A DNA stretch of 64,000 nt, from positions 1,297,675 through 1,361,674 of the forward strand of contig VZRZ01002185.1 in NCBI GenBank assembly GCA_013398175.1, given 5' to 3'. The DNA comes from Climacteris rufus (taxonomy: Eukaryota > Chordata > Aves > Passeriformes > Climacteridae). Of the stretch, positions 37,501 through 52,500 are shown in pieces. The stretch's first letter is position 1. Every line of letters starts with the position of its first letter. Under the pieces are notes generated by a model. That model was not told the DNA's origin and did not search any database. It saw only the letters and a program-made list of their open reading frames with translations. The translations under genes were made by a program, and so were the position numbers.

Positions 37501-40500
37501 AGGGACTTAGAAGGCTAAACAACTCTTTGAAAGTTTGTTCCTATCTTCCGTTCTTAAGACAATACTTCTTAATGAATCTAAGCACGTCCTCGGAATTATT
37601 GTGAAGTCAAAATAGGATTGGGTTTTTAAGCATGTGGGTTGCTCCACTGATTTTCTCGTTACCTTAAAATAAACTTGGACTGAATCTTGGGAGAAAATGT
37701 TACTATTCTGAAATAATACCTTTAAAAGACAAGTGCTTTATTGGGCAAGGGAAGATTTCAGTTCAGTGAAAATGGTCGTGTTTTTTTCTTGGAAAGAAAC
37801 ATTTTTGAGATCTGTTTAAAATGGGATAAAAAAAAGTTTATTCTTTTTTAATCAATAATGAGAAAAACTTTTTATTATAAGTATATATGTATAGATGGCC
37901 TTCCTTGCATTTAAGCAGAAGACAAAATCTGAAGTCCCTTCAGGTTTTAAAAAGATAAGTAAACAATTTTCCGGCTGTTATAAACTATTATAAACTAATT
38001 TTTCTGCAAGCAGTATGGTCATGAGCGAAACCTTAGAGCCAGTACAGGTTTACAACAAATAAAGACTGAGATAAATTCACATTTTTAACAGTAGTGGGGA
38101 ATTTGTTTGGGTGCATTTGCTGTTCCATTTTAGAGGGAGTTCTACTATAATATGTCCATCCCAGATGAATACATTTCTTTTCATTCAGGGTTTTCTGTAG
38201 CAAACTCATTTAACTTGTTAAATCTGTTGATTCACTTTGGATTTGGAGTGTCAGAGCAATGCAGGAGGTGCAGAGTTGCGAGTGTTTGAGAAGGTCTGAA
38301 GTGTTTTGGGTGACTCCTGTTTCATTTTTGCAGGCCAACAGGGAGCTGAGAGAGCTGAAACTATAACAAATATAGTGATGTCTTTCGTTTTTTTTTTTTC
38401 CCCTTTGAGAAATGTTTGGGAAATAGTTTTAATTTGGTGTTTCACATCTCTGCTCACAGCAAACACGGCCTGTTCAATACAAGCACAATTGTACCCTCTG
38501 TAGTCCAGCACTCAAAACAGCAAACTGTTATTTAGATTGTGATCATAGACTTTGACCTCTTACAGGGCTTTTGTCTGTGTAGCAAGTTCTGTGTTGCTCT
38601 TGAGGAGGATTTTCAGAGTTACAGTTTTCCTTCTGAAAATGCTGCTCTGGTAGAGCTGGAGCTGGAACTCGGAATTGTTGAATAGTCCTTGATAAAATTG
38701 CCTGGTAGTCATCAGGTGAACAAACAAACAAACAAACAAAAAAAAGTGTGCTTTTAATTGTGATACAGCATAGCTTTTGCTGAAATTGAGTAGCCCTCAT
38801 CTGGGATTAAAATGAGTTTTTAAGTACTGAGTCTAGATTTACAGGGCAGGATAATTTTTCAACAGTTTTTGTTCCTTGCTGCTCAAACACAAGCAGTTTG
38901 TGTTTGATGGCTTCATGTTAACTGTTTATATTTTCCTTAGTGACCCTCTGAGATCGACATGTACAGGAAACATAACATGATTTTTTCCAATTCATCATTC
39001 CTAGTTAAAAATTACTAGCAGTTACTGCCTAAGGCAGACTGTAGTTTCTTTCTAAAGGTGAGGGTTATGGTTTTCAATTCTCTGAGCTGTATAGTCAGAG
39101 AAATAATGCCTGTTAATTTTAGTCAAGTCTTTTAGAGCTGTGGTTAGTAAAGTTTCTGTGGTATAAGCATTGGTGAAGATAAATGACTGAATTATATTAT
39201 TACCAAAAACATTTTAAGGGTATGACAGAAATAATTAGAAAAATACATGTATAATATATTAGTGTTACCATATTAAGTTAACCAATTTGCTTTATGCATT
39301 GACTGCTGATTAAGTTTATTCTTTAAAATTTGCTTTACAATTTCTCTGCAGACTGCAATAATATTTTTCATATCCTGGCTATTTACAAAGGTGTGTTAAC
39401 ATTTAGGAATCTATTTAAATCCTTTCATATTTTTGCATAGAACTTGTTTCCATTTATAAGCTTTTTCTAATTGATTCTACTTCTGCCATCTAAGGTGATG
39501 CATATTTAAGCTAGAAATTCTACTTCTTACCACTTGATGTGAAGAATTATGAATTTGTGAACATTCTCTTGTTCAAAAAAGTAGATTGGCATTTAGGTTT
39601 TATAGCTCTCAACGTATTCCCACCTACTCAAACATAAAATTAAATATCACAGCCCTGATGAAAAGCAACAGCTCTGCACTGGTGATGTAAAGGACAATAT
39701 CAGTTGACTGCATTTAGGTAATTTTTTTTTTTAATCACTGTGTAGTTCAAATAAATAAATCCCCCAAATTCTAAGAACTCAATTTGCAGAAGTTTGAGTC
39801 AGAGTGGTAGTCCTTAAATTCAAAACTTTTCTGTTACCAGAAATGCCTGTATTATTTCATGTGCTAAAAGAGAACACATTCTGTTCATTAACCCTTGAAT
39901 TATGTAGCAATTAATCCAGCAGATGGGATGGGATCCTGTGCACTCAAATAATGTTTACAAGACAGAGCATTTTTAGGACCCAAGGCCCTGACAGATAATC
40001 TTTGCTTGTTGACCTGAACCTATTTAGATGGTTTGAAACCCTTGTAAACTCAGGTAGCAACAGGGAGACCTTGGGAGGAGAGTGGAGAGGAAGTGATTCA
40101 CACGTTACTCTGCTGCTTTATGGTTTAAGTGTAAAACCTACAACTTGAATTTCCTGGGAGGCAAATGCTGGGAGTTGTCTTTGTGTTCTGTGCAAGCGAG
40201 GCAAATGTTGGTGAACAGGTCTGTGGTCAGAAAGAAGGGATGCTCGCTGAATCATTGAGTTCTGTGAGATCTGTTAAGGTCATAAACTTCTGTCATGATT
40301 AAAATGGCACATAAATTCAAGATTTGATCATCCTTCTGGGATGTCTTTGCATGCACTGAGCTGTGACTCTCTAGTGAAGTTTTCTGTGTGCCCAGATTCT
40401 GGTTTTGATGCATAAGTTAAGTCTAAGTGGCATCATTTCATGGTTTTACTGCAAACTGTATGAATACAAAATAGTGTGGTCTTATCAAATAAATAACTAA

Positions 40501-43500
40501 ACGTTTGTTATTTTGCATTATTGTTTCAATGTTGTATGAGGTTGCAATGACTGATGGTTCTGAGAAGACTATTAGGAGTATTTAAAAATCTGTGCACAGC
40601 CCAGGAGTTATTAATTTGAAATACAACTGGAGAAGGAGACAGTGGCTAATATAGTGTGTTAGTATTATTAAACATATGTTAAAAGGATAAGATTTTATAC
40701 TAGCAAATTAACTCTTACTCCAAGAGGATCCAGTATCTTGTCAAGGAAACATGTACTTTATATTTTTAGCTAAGTGTCTAGTTATAAAGAATTACTAATA
40801 CTGTTGATAACATCGGAGCTTTATTGTTGGTAATTTCACAAAGTGCTTCGGCTACAAATTATAATATCTGAGAGGTGGCTTTGGACACTAATAATTAGTT
40901 ACATGGTGTTTTTCTTTTGGGAAAATTGGAGGAAAATGATGTATTAAAGGCATGCATTGAAGGCCAGCTATGCTTCCTGATATGCCTAACAGATATTTGC
41001 TGCCTTTTTTTGTTTCTATCCTCTTTAATACTTCCTTGTTCACTATTTGGAAGGCTTTGAAAAGTGTTTATCATTGTAAAACTGTTCAAAATACTGTACT
41101 GACAATGTGTCCATCACGTTCTCTGCTATCAAACAGAAGGGGGATGGAGCACATTCTTACTGTTTTTTCCTTTATAATAAAGAAGTTGCAGTGCTCCTCA
41201 AATGCTAAGGATCAGAAGTAATATTGGCTAATGAGATGTCTTATTTTTTAAATTTTTTGTGGTATAAGTTTCTCAACATCTTTAGTTTGTAGTTAAGAGA
41301 ACAAGGAAATACATATTTAAGAAATCTACAATGTCTAATTGTTGAAATACTTCTAGGTGTTATGTAATAAGATCATTTTAAATTTCAAAATGCAAGAGAA
41401 TGTGAAATTGGAGTGGAGTCTGGTGATATTATTTATTCTGTGTCTACAGTGTGCTGTTAACTTTTCATAGAAACAGAATAGATAGTTTCTGTTCAGAACA
41501 GTTTGTTTCAGGGTGGAAAAAGGGATTTTCGCCAAGGATCTTTATGCTTTCATGCAGAAATTTATAAATTGGCAAGAGAACTTGTTCTCTCAATGAGAAT
41601 TTTTCACAGAATTGATCCAGTTTACAAGCTTCTGAAAATCATTGTTTTCACATAGCAGATTTTTTTAGAAGATTTTGACCAAAATATGAGCAGATTGCAT
41701 TTTTACTGATAGAAATGTATGACTTTAGCACCATACTGTCATTCAGCAACTTTTGATAGCAAGGAGCATTGTGATTCTGGGCACTGGATCAGAAGGAAGT
41801 AAAACTGCTTTTATTCCTCTCATTGGCACCATATCCATGAAGAGGAGGAAACATTCTGATCTGCAGCATGTAGTGATGTTGAGAAAATTTCAGGAAGATA
41901 CTTGTGAAGTGCTGGGGGTAGGGAATGCAAGCTCAAAGCAAGACACAAAAGCTGACATAAAGGGAATATTGTCTGTAAGACTGCAGGGGCAGAGTAAGAG
42001 GTGAACATAAGGAGGGACTAAAACTTAGAGAAGGAGAGGAAAGATGTAGCTAAAGCAGTCTAATCACAGGATAACCCCATGTTCTAAAGCAGAAGGTCCT
42101 TAAAATCCTCAGCTGTTCAATGGAAAACACTACAACCCATAGTAAACCCCATATGCCTTAATATTGTGCTTCTTGATTACAAAAGGAGCCTTAGCCTAAA
42201 CCAGTAGGCAGTAGTGCATGAGGTGAGAATGAGCTGTGGTTGCACAGATACAAATGCTTAACATAGCAACATGCATTTATGAATTGTTTTAATCTTCCAT
42301 CTCACAAAAGAGGATCAAAATTTGGAATAGATTGCCCAGGTACCTACCAGCTGTCAGCCTTAGAGATAAGTAGAACTTAACTGGACTTAGCAACATAAAA
42401 GAACTCTGAAGTTGGCTTTGAGTAGGGATCACAGGTCTTCCAGAGACCTCCTCCAGCTTGACTTATATCTCAACACTGCACTTACTTGATTAGAGAAGAT
42501 GTAGTTATCCCCTTTCTTCATTGACAGTACTCTTGTTTCTCATTTAAAGATCAAAATGTGTGTCACATTCACAACCATCTCTGTGTGCCATATGTGCGTC
42601 AGGCCTTTAATGCCTTTGCTAACGATTCAAGAGAAGACTTAGGATCTTATTCATTGGTTTAAAAAAAAATTAAAATTATGTCATGTGAGCTCCCTGGATT
42701 GAATATGCTCACTGAAACAACTGGAGATAGAGAAAATGAGCAAGGCACAAGTACAGATCAGCACAGCTTGTTACCCTTGATAACATATGGACAAAGTTTA
42801 GAAGAGTGTGTACCCAGAGCTGCAAACCAGCAAATTTCTGGGATGGATATTGTTTCACGAGTGATCTTCCAAGAAATTCTCACTTGTTTGCCAGATTTCC
42901 CTTTAAATCCATGTTAAATTTTAGCATCCAGAATTCCCTGGAACAACAATTTCAGAAGGTCAATCACAGTGTGCCTTGTCTGCATAATTTTGGAATATCT
43001 TAGCTAATTTGACATATTAGTGACAAGTGCTAATGTAATACTTAAATTTTATGAAACAAAGTGAAATAAAAATGGAAAAAGTGATTATTCAAGTCCCTCA
43101 CCAGAAAGAGTCATATTGGACAAATACCCAAGAATCCAACAGTCTTAAAATAAAAACACAAAAAAGAAAAAAAGATGATTCCTAACCAGAACTTGAAAAG
43201 TGAGGGAAAGAACCCCTCAAACTAACCTTGAAGTCAGTAGCAAAACCATTGTGTTCATTGCTGAAATTATTTCCTGTGATTATGAAACATGTTTTCTAAG
43301 TAATAATTAAAGTGAGAACACCTAATGAAAAGCCGAGGACCAGAACTTAATTGCGAACAAGCAGCTTTGTGATTATGCTGACTGCAGCTTCATTTCAGCC
43401 TACATCTACCAGGGCTATTCACTTCATGCTAGAAGTAAAAAAATATGGGAGTGGAAAATACTTTATGGTTTGGGGGTTTTTTAGCCTTTCCACTGAACAT

Positions 43501-46500
43501 ACATAGTGATTAAATATTGAAAAGCACTGAAAATGCTCATTGCTTCTGAAGATATACCTGGAGTCATTGGAAGCCATGTTGTTTAAGCTTTCCATAGTGT
43601 TTTGGTAATTAAGGTGCTTATTTTCTGTGTGAACTGTTAGTTTGGACATAGTAGATAAGTGTGTGTTCTCTTATTTGAACACTTGCAAAGAGAAGCAGGT
43701 GAGATACAAGTGTGTCCACCATTACATTCTCCTCAGTAGTTTTTTCAGATGACTAGTATATTTGATATTATTTTGCTGTAAAATAACTTGTATTGTCTGG
43801 GTAAAGACTGAAGTCTTGTGCTTAATTTGTTTGTAACATGTTAGAAGCAGTATGTAAGCTGGAACACTTATCTCAAATTCTCTCACAGATCTGATCATCA
43901 GAGAATATATGAAATATATATTTTAGGACAGCTCTCTATCTGTGATTTTCTTGCATAGTTTGTCATTCTACAATTATGCTACTGTAAACATATTTAAAGA
44001 AGTGTATTTGGCACATTTCAAATATGGAAAAATATTTTTACACCCTTTAGTTAGAAACAAATCTGATGAATTGGTATCATGATTTACAGTGTAATCTTTA
44101 AATCCAAATAAAGAAATAATTGGTGGTTTTTCATTAGAGTTTAACTATTCAGCACAATGATGGTTCTTAACATATTCTGATAGGTTCTAAGATTGCTTAC
44201 AGATAAAACTACTGGATTTTGGATATAGCTTTTTTTTTATTTTAAAGGCAAAAAGGACTCATGCAATTCCCTTATTTTTACCATTGAGTGACTTACTTAA
44301 GCATAAAAGTTTTGCATGTCAGACAGCTTTGAGTGATGTTTAGGTTGTTCTCCACAGCTATTTTTTTTTTTTTAGTAAAAATAAGAGAAGATACATTTTA
44401 CAATGGTAAATTGTTTATGATAAATCATTTAATGTTGTCATCTGCAGATGGTATCTGTTAACTTTGTGTAGTTTACCATTGTCATTTGGTTTAAATGTTG
44501 TGTTTTGTATTTCTATTTCTTGTTTAAAGATTTAAAATGTGTATGATAATTAAGTGTAGAGAAGCTCACTAAAACTAGTGAGCAATACTGTCTACTCTCA
44601 GGTGTTTAAGACCTGTTATTCATTTTTCAGTGGTGCTTTCTGAGTTTTATATTGAGAATATGGGAATTGCTAGTGATTTAATCCTGAAGTTACATACACT
44701 GGTGTACAGCATTCACATTGAGGTGCCGGGGTTTTGTTTCTAACAGCAAGCTCATCATCACACTGGGCAAGAAGCAGAAGAGGAAAAATGAATCTTCAGA
44801 TGAGTTGTCTGATGCTAAGCAGACTCCCCAGCGGCCACTGAAAGAGGAAGACTCCCAGGTGAGCACTCAGCGTTCTTCCCTTACACATTTGTGTGTGTTA
44901 CATCTACAGCTCTTTCTTCCCCTCTGTCCAGAAAGCTACACTTCCTCTGGCACAGGGACAGTTACTCTCTCACTTCTGTGTATCTCATAGGTAGAGATCA
45001 TCAACTTTTCAACTTTTCTCTGTTGAAAATCAGAAAATCCTACAGGTTAGAATCCCCTTTCTGCAATGGGACATCAGTGCCCTGTTTGTATCTGTTCAAT
45101 TTCAGTAGAGAAGCCCATAGATTTGAGACTGTAAGTGCTTTGAGCTGGCAGTTAGACCTGATCCTTTGGCTGACTGTATGAAAATGCAGAGGTTGTCTAT
45201 TAGAATGGACATTTATCAGTGAAACTGCCTCTTTGAGAACTTTTAAAAGGGTTGTTCCAAGCTTTACAGTGGGGTTTTATTTCTAAGCTCTGCGTCTGTA
45301 GAAACTGAAACAAAAGATTTCTAGCAGTGTTGGATCTGAAGGCAGCAATAATCAATATGTTGATAAGCTCTAGTTGCTTGTGGACTACTTGTGAAGGAAG
45401 TGCCTGATGAAGAATTGAAGTGGTTGAGTCATTCCCCTGAGGAATAGCTCTCTCTTGTAACTTAGTTTCTGCAGTTGTTTCATAGATTGCCCTGGAATAA
45501 TAGTAATGTAGCTGATTATTTCCAAAATTTGTGCACAAAGTAGCATGAAGTGTTCATAAGAGATTGTGTTCTATTTATGTGTGTTTTAGTAACAGAATTA
45601 TAACTTCTTGCTTTAGGGCAGTCTCCATTAAAGTAAGGTTATATGCTGGAAATGCACAAGTTTTTATCCTGTGGCAGTTTCATCCACAGGGGTGAAATCA
45701 GTATTCAAAATAAAGTGCTGTTGAGTAAAAATTAATTGCATTATTTGATGATATTTGTCAAAAAACAATTATGAGATACTGAGTTGCCCTCTGGTATTTC
45801 ACAGATAATAATGCTGGAGGGGAAAAGAGATCGGAAGCCATTTCCCAGAATGACATTTTATTAACTGAAGTGATAGCTCGTCTTAGGTAAAGGTTACCTG
45901 GAAGGAACTGTAGCTTGTCTATAGTGTTCTGTTATCAGGCAGATATAAATTTGTAGGCCAACAGATATAATATAAAAGACTGAATATCATTTCTTTCATG
46001 GGGGTATCATTAAATCACATGCTCCTGGTGTGAAGGGAGAGGAGGGTAAAGGTAATAAGGAGTAATGTGAGAGAGAAATAACTTATACTGCAGAATGTCC
46101 CAGCATTGCCCTGGTGTCTGAAGGAATTGGGGAGAAGCATAGCAGGAAAAACATGAATTGCTTTACTTCATTAATTAATTTCTCTTTAGTTTTCTAACAT
46201 GTTCATGATTTTCTTTTCAAAGGGCTGTTTCTAATTTCTGTTGCAAATATCTGTTTCTAAGCTCTGGGGGGCAATTTTAGGTCTTTTTTTCCCCCTAATT
46301 CATTTTGCATACTTAGTTTCACAGTAAGTGTCTTCCTTAAATACATTGATTTTATTTTTTTTTTTATTTTTAATGTGTGGTACTACTTCATTTTGTGTCT
46401 TAGAGCATTTGTTTATGACTGTGGTTCTCAGCTCAGGGAAATAGAAGAGATTTTTCCAAACAGCTCGGATTACGTATTAATGTGTTGGAGAACATATGTT

Positions 46501-49500
46501 GATGTTTTGCTAATCACTTCATACTTTAAGAAAAGACATAGTGAGAAGAATGGAAAATGCCAGTTACATAATTTTGCATTGCTCATATTACCTGGCTTTT
46601 TTTTCAAACCTACTTCTGTCAGCAAACTATTACTGATTTAACTGTAACGTGACATTAGTGTCTTTAAATTAGAAATTTCTTTTGGTGCTAACATCCAACC
46701 CTGCACACACTTAACTTTTTGTGGAAGAACAGCTAATCCACGTGATTGTGGAAAGCTCATGAAGTAGTTTTGTTTTTGCAGCTTCTCTAGGGGAATGGTC
46801 CTGCCCACTCTTTGACTTGTACTATAGATGTAGGTTACTACTCTGTACTTCTAATGTGGGTGTTAAAGTACAGCTACGTCTCTTACCAGTCAGCAGCCAG
46901 ACCAAGGGCTGAATTAACAGTCAGCAAGGTCTTGTGCTGCAGTCTCACTGTTACTTACCTGCTCTGCAGAAGCCAGTGTGACCACAGGATTCTGGGTTTT
47001 GTCCTAGTCACAGCTTGCTCTCCCAACTGAGTACTACAATGTAGTATAACATTGCAGCCTGCAGTGGATTTTCCTGAACAAAAACACCCTTTACTGTGTA
47101 GCTCAAGATAATAAATCTGTTTTGTGGAGACTGTTTATTTTGCTGATTTTATTTTTGTGATGATCAGTTCTCTAAAGCAGATTACAGTGTTTTCAAATGT
47201 TAGCTGACTAGTTTGATACTGCTATTTTTATCCAGTGAATCCAATTTACAAATTAATCTTACGGTTAGATAGGCAGTGTCTCACATATCTATTGCTGTTG
47301 AGGGTTGGAAAGGTTATGCAATATCCTAATAATCTTAAGTATTTGAAACTGTGAGCGAGAAGGAATTATTTTCTTAGACTGAACATTATTTCTTCAGCTG
47401 GAATTTGTTGTCCTCAGATTCTTGCAGAAACCAGAATGAAAGGTTAGAGAGTGAAACTGCAAAGTAAGCCAAATAATGCTGTTAAACAAGCCTTGATTAA
47501 GGTGGAGGAGAAAATACAAATGTTAACAAAGCAACAGACTTTGAGCCATCGTGTCAGACTTCATCAGCAATCTGACCAATATGATCTAGTGAAAATCTTT
47601 TTAAAATTTTTTTGGGTAGCACTGCTGTGTAGTAGAGACACCTCACCTCAGTTTGTATCTTTCCCTCTGGTTCCGGAGTTGGACAGTAACACTGCTGTTA
47701 CACTGCATTAAGAAATTGCTGTTGAAATACTGATGCTCATGGGAGATCTGTTATTTATCAACTTTGCTCCCAAACAATGAAAAGAGGGTTTTGTGTTTGC
47801 TTTTGAGCACTAACAATAAAACTATCAAATGTTTATATGAAACAGAAAATAAACATTGAATTAATTGAACATGAGTGAATCACAAAGGTACACACGGTTT
47901 CACTTTTTCTATTAAATGTTGGCTTTTGGTTTTAGATACAGCTGAAATATTGCTTAGAGCATCCCAGAACGTGCAGCTCATGTTAGGGGAAATTCTGGGT
48001 AAAACCTCTTTTTTTTTTTTTTTCTCTTGCATGCAGAAGAGAAGATCAAATCGTCAAGTTAAAAGGAAAAAATACGCTGAAGAAGGAGAAGGTAAACAAT
48101 CAGAAGAAGAAGCAGCTAAAGTTTCTGTAAAAATCAAAAAGAATTCTGCCCCTTTACCTGCTGAACAGCCTTTACAATTATTTGTGGTAAGTAAAAATTT
48201 GCTTGGTTGTAGTGGGAACAACTCTCGTCTCAAGTACTTCAGTGACTGAAGTTCATAACTTGGAATACACTGTTACTGCTAAGCCATAGTTTAATGTGAC
48301 ATTTTGCTAAGATCTTCAAAGCTGAAAGAAACGGCTTCTAACTATTTTTTTCTGTTACAAATGTTGTCTGACTTAATTGAAGTTAAGAATAAGGATGGGT
48401 ATATCTCAAGTAATATTTTTGTGGCATAGGCATATGAAAAAGCCCTATGCTAATGTTACCATGACTTACAAAAGTGTAAAATTATTTGGGGGATCTCTGC
48501 TTACTGAGATCTTTAAAAAGGACACTCCTTCTCTTCCCACAACCATTTCAGGTTTACACTTCACTGTTTAACTTGTAGACTCAACCTTACTGTCAGGCCA
48601 CTCGAGATAAATAGAGTGGCAGGAAAGAAACAGGAAAGAAGTGTTTATGAGATGCTTGAAAGAGTGCCAAGAGTTGTAAGGGAAGAAGAAAGATGGTATA
48701 ATTGGAAACAAATCAGACAAGAGGGAAGGTGACTGACTATTGCAAGCAACTTTTGCAGATCATCTCTTTATCTCTGGAACCACAGCTGCAATCCTGGCAG
48801 AGCCATGTAATCCCATGTGTGTCTCATCTCAGCCCTGCTGGAATTCCCAGACATGACCTTCTCTGTCTGATTCCACAGCATGTTTGTTACCTGTGTGCAG
48901 AGTAGATGCATCAAATTGAGTTTGTCACATGCTGGGTTTCTTTTCTCTTTTTTTTACCTGTCTGTCATATTTCTTGTCCATTTCTGTGTAAGAAAATTCT
49001 GGGTATGTCCAGTGCATCAGTTTAACTCAGCAGGGCATTCACAGTGTCTGGAAAGCATCAGAATCCCCAGGGCTTGCACTGTAAGTGTGTTTGGCAGGTG
49101 AACATTGCAGCTGATGCTCTTTGGAAGTGCCACACTTACTGTGATTTTGCATGTATTCTTTCTGGATAGAGACCTGGATTTTAAATTTTACTCCCAGCCT
49201 GTTGGGAATGCTACTGGAGGAGTTCGTATTTACCTTTATTATTCCTCTTCTGACAAGCCACTTATGGTTGGAGGTTTTAAGCCTGAGAGAGAGAGGGCAT
49301 TTACTGCACTTTTATAATATCATTGTTTTCCTGCATTTATAGGAAAATCCAAGTGAAGAAGATGCAGCAATTGTAGACAAAATCTTATCCTCCAGAGTAA
49401 TAAAGAAAGAAGTAAGTGATTGTCATGGAATAAAAGTGTTTATTTGAAAAAGGGTTTTAATCATTTTAATGGTTATCATTTTAATTTTCCCTGAATTTCC

Positions 49501-52500
49501 TTTCCTAGGTATCTGCTGGGATGACAGTAGACACAGAAGAGTTTTTTGTAAAATACAAGAACTAGTAAGTATTAAAAGGTTGTTTTATCAGATGTGTTGA
49601 CTGAAGTGTTAGATACCATATTTATGTACTTAAGTTTTGTAGTGTTTGAAGGTTGCTTGTAATAGATGTAATCTTCTCTGGAGATTTTACTTTACCAACT
49701 TAATCTTTAAATTGCTAAGAATCTGCATTATATTGATAGTAATAATTTTAAAATTAAAACAGTATTGTGAAACCAGCACTGACTAATAAGCTGTCAGCCT
49801 TTATTTGCCAAAGAACAAAATTTTTTAGAGAAGATATTTATTAAATTAGCAGATATATTTATTAAATTCAGCAGGGACTACATGCCTGAGGCAAATTTTA
49901 ATTTCATGAATTTAAATCAGAGGTGTTTTGTGAACCAAGATTAGATTTACAGTGTCAGGCATTTAGGAGAGGTTGATATAGTAGTCGGTCTTACTGTTTC
50001 AAAAAGAAAGAAAAAACTTGTGATAGAAATTATTTTGCATCAAAGGAAATAAAGGAAATTATAGGAAATAAAGACTGAATAATTAAAATAACTTTTTCCA
50101 TATATTCTTATTTGTATCTTTGTTCCTATCACTACTCAATTATTGATGCTGAAAATCCAAGCACATTTTTAATTTCACATATGTGAATAATTTAATCATG
50201 TTTTTGATAATAAATGTCGTTTTTTTGAGGCTGGTTCCACATGTTGGAGACCATTGTTTTTTTGTAAAGCTAAAGTCTCATTTCGTCTGAGAACGAGTAA
50301 TCAACAGCTCTACTTTATTTCTAGCATATCTTTAGAAAGCTTAAAAAGTGATGAAAATATACTCAAAAAGGGGTATGAGGAAAAAATATGTGTACTTCTG
50401 TAATCTAATTTCAGAAGGGCTCTCTTGGGGGTGCAGGTAGATGGTGTAGGTACTGGTGCTTGTGGTTCCTCCTTTCTGTGACTCAGAGCTGGTCTCCCAG
50501 CCCAATGAAAGTTCCTTTATGCCATGGGCTCTGCTGCTCCTCACTGAGCTTTCAGTGGGCCGAGCTCTATAATCCAGCAGAACTTTTGAAGAGATGGTCA
50601 CAGGAGGTACATGGAGAAATAAGATTCAATATATTGAGTAATTTATATCTCTGGATACTTTCTGGTAGAGGTGTCAGATTTTAAACTTGGCTTGTTTAAG
50701 CTCCCTTGAAATAAGATTGTTTTTCTTCTTAGGACACATGAAAGAAATTTGTGGATCTATAGAGTTCTATAGATTCTAGCTCAAAAACACTGCCTTAACT
50801 AGATGCTGCAAGAGGAATAAATCTTTGGAGGAATAAATCTTTGATCTTGACAGTGGATTCTGTTGTTTTAACTGTATATTAAAAAGAGATAGTAAGCTTT
50901 TGCTTTCACCAATGTGTTAATGTCAGTCTCTGTGATTTTTAGCTCATATCTCCACTGTGAGTGGGCCACAGAACAACAGCTTTTAAAGGATAAAAGAATC
51001 CAGCAGAAAATAAAGCGATTCAAAGTAAGGAAAGCACAAAGAGCTCACTTTTTTGCAGATGTGAGTATGAAATAAAAATTAAATAAACTTGCTTTTCCTT
51101 GTAAAATTGTGATTAGTAGTTTGCTTTTATATAAAAGAGCTGATTGTTAAGAAGTGAAAATGAGACATTGATATTGGGGTTTTGGTTGTAGGGGGTGGAT
51201 TGTTTAACATAATTTTAAGAGCAAGTCTTTGGGAGTCACAGAACTAACCTGAGGTACATGGTTTGAAAGGGGAATCAGTTGAGTAACTACTCAGAAATGT
51301 TAACGAGGGAAAGATTGTGTTAGTATGGCTGATTTCTCTATGGTTTCCACAAGAAGCACTTCATGCCAGAATGACTGGGTTTAATGTCAAATCCCTGTTC
51401 AGTGGATGTTGCCAAAGAGAAAAAAGGGAGTGTGTGCAAGGGGGTGGGGTGGTGTTTAAGGTGTGTGCAAAAGCCTCAGTAGTTTCCAGCTACCAAGTTC
51501 ATTTTGTGTACAGTGAGACCTAGTCTTAGCAAATACCAACTATTTTGGCCTCTTGACTGATTTTATTAATCTTTTACTGCAGATGGAAGAGGAGCCTTTT
51601 AATCCTGACTATGTTGAAGTAGACCGGGTGTTAGAAGTGTCTCTTTGTGAAGATAAAGACACTGGTGAGGTAAATATGTCTTAAAGCAAGTCAGGAAGAT
51701 ACACCTGCCAGTAGTGTTTCACAATTGTAATTTTATCAGATTTCACAGTAACGCTTTAATGATTTTAAGCTTCAATAATATTTTTAATGAGATATGACAG
51801 TCTTGTGATTTCTTGTGCTAGCTGTGGATTTTGAAAGAAAAATCAGTGTTCAATGGCTTATATTTTTATTAGTATTAATAGTCACAGTAGACAAAGCTTA
51901 GGACTGACTGATGTAAATGGGAGTTTCAATAATCGTTTTGTGAGTTCCATATAAAGGCTGATCCCATATACTGTCCTGTCTCTGATAGTGGCAAGGGATC
52001 ACTGGTGATAAAAGCTTTAGGCAACCAGTGACTGAAAAGTGCTTTGATAGCCATCGGTGAACCTTTCCCTCTGTAGTTATCAAAACTCTTTTTTTTTAAT
52101 TTAAACTACCTCTTCTGGAAAGCTATTACAGAATGAAAACGTGAGATTAGAAAAGAAGTAGAAAAAGAAAACAGAAAAGCAAGTCAAGCAATTAAATTGC
52201 CAAAATTCAGAAAGAGTCTGAGACAAGAAGAGATCAAAGGCTGAGAAGAAAGTTGTTGATAAGGCTATTGGCATATCTGTGATGCTTATTCTGCTTTTGT
52301 AGATAGCAAAATGAGCAGACTTTTACCCAGTGATTTCTGCATTAATCTTCCTATAGCAGGGTTGAGGGTTAAAATGATTTTTCATTGTAGGCAGCAGATT
52401 TATCATTATTAAACTTTAAGAAAAAAGGTGTTGTCGTAAGACTTTCCCCTCAGCTTCTGGAAGGATGACTCTTTATGTAGTTTTTAAATATTTATGTACT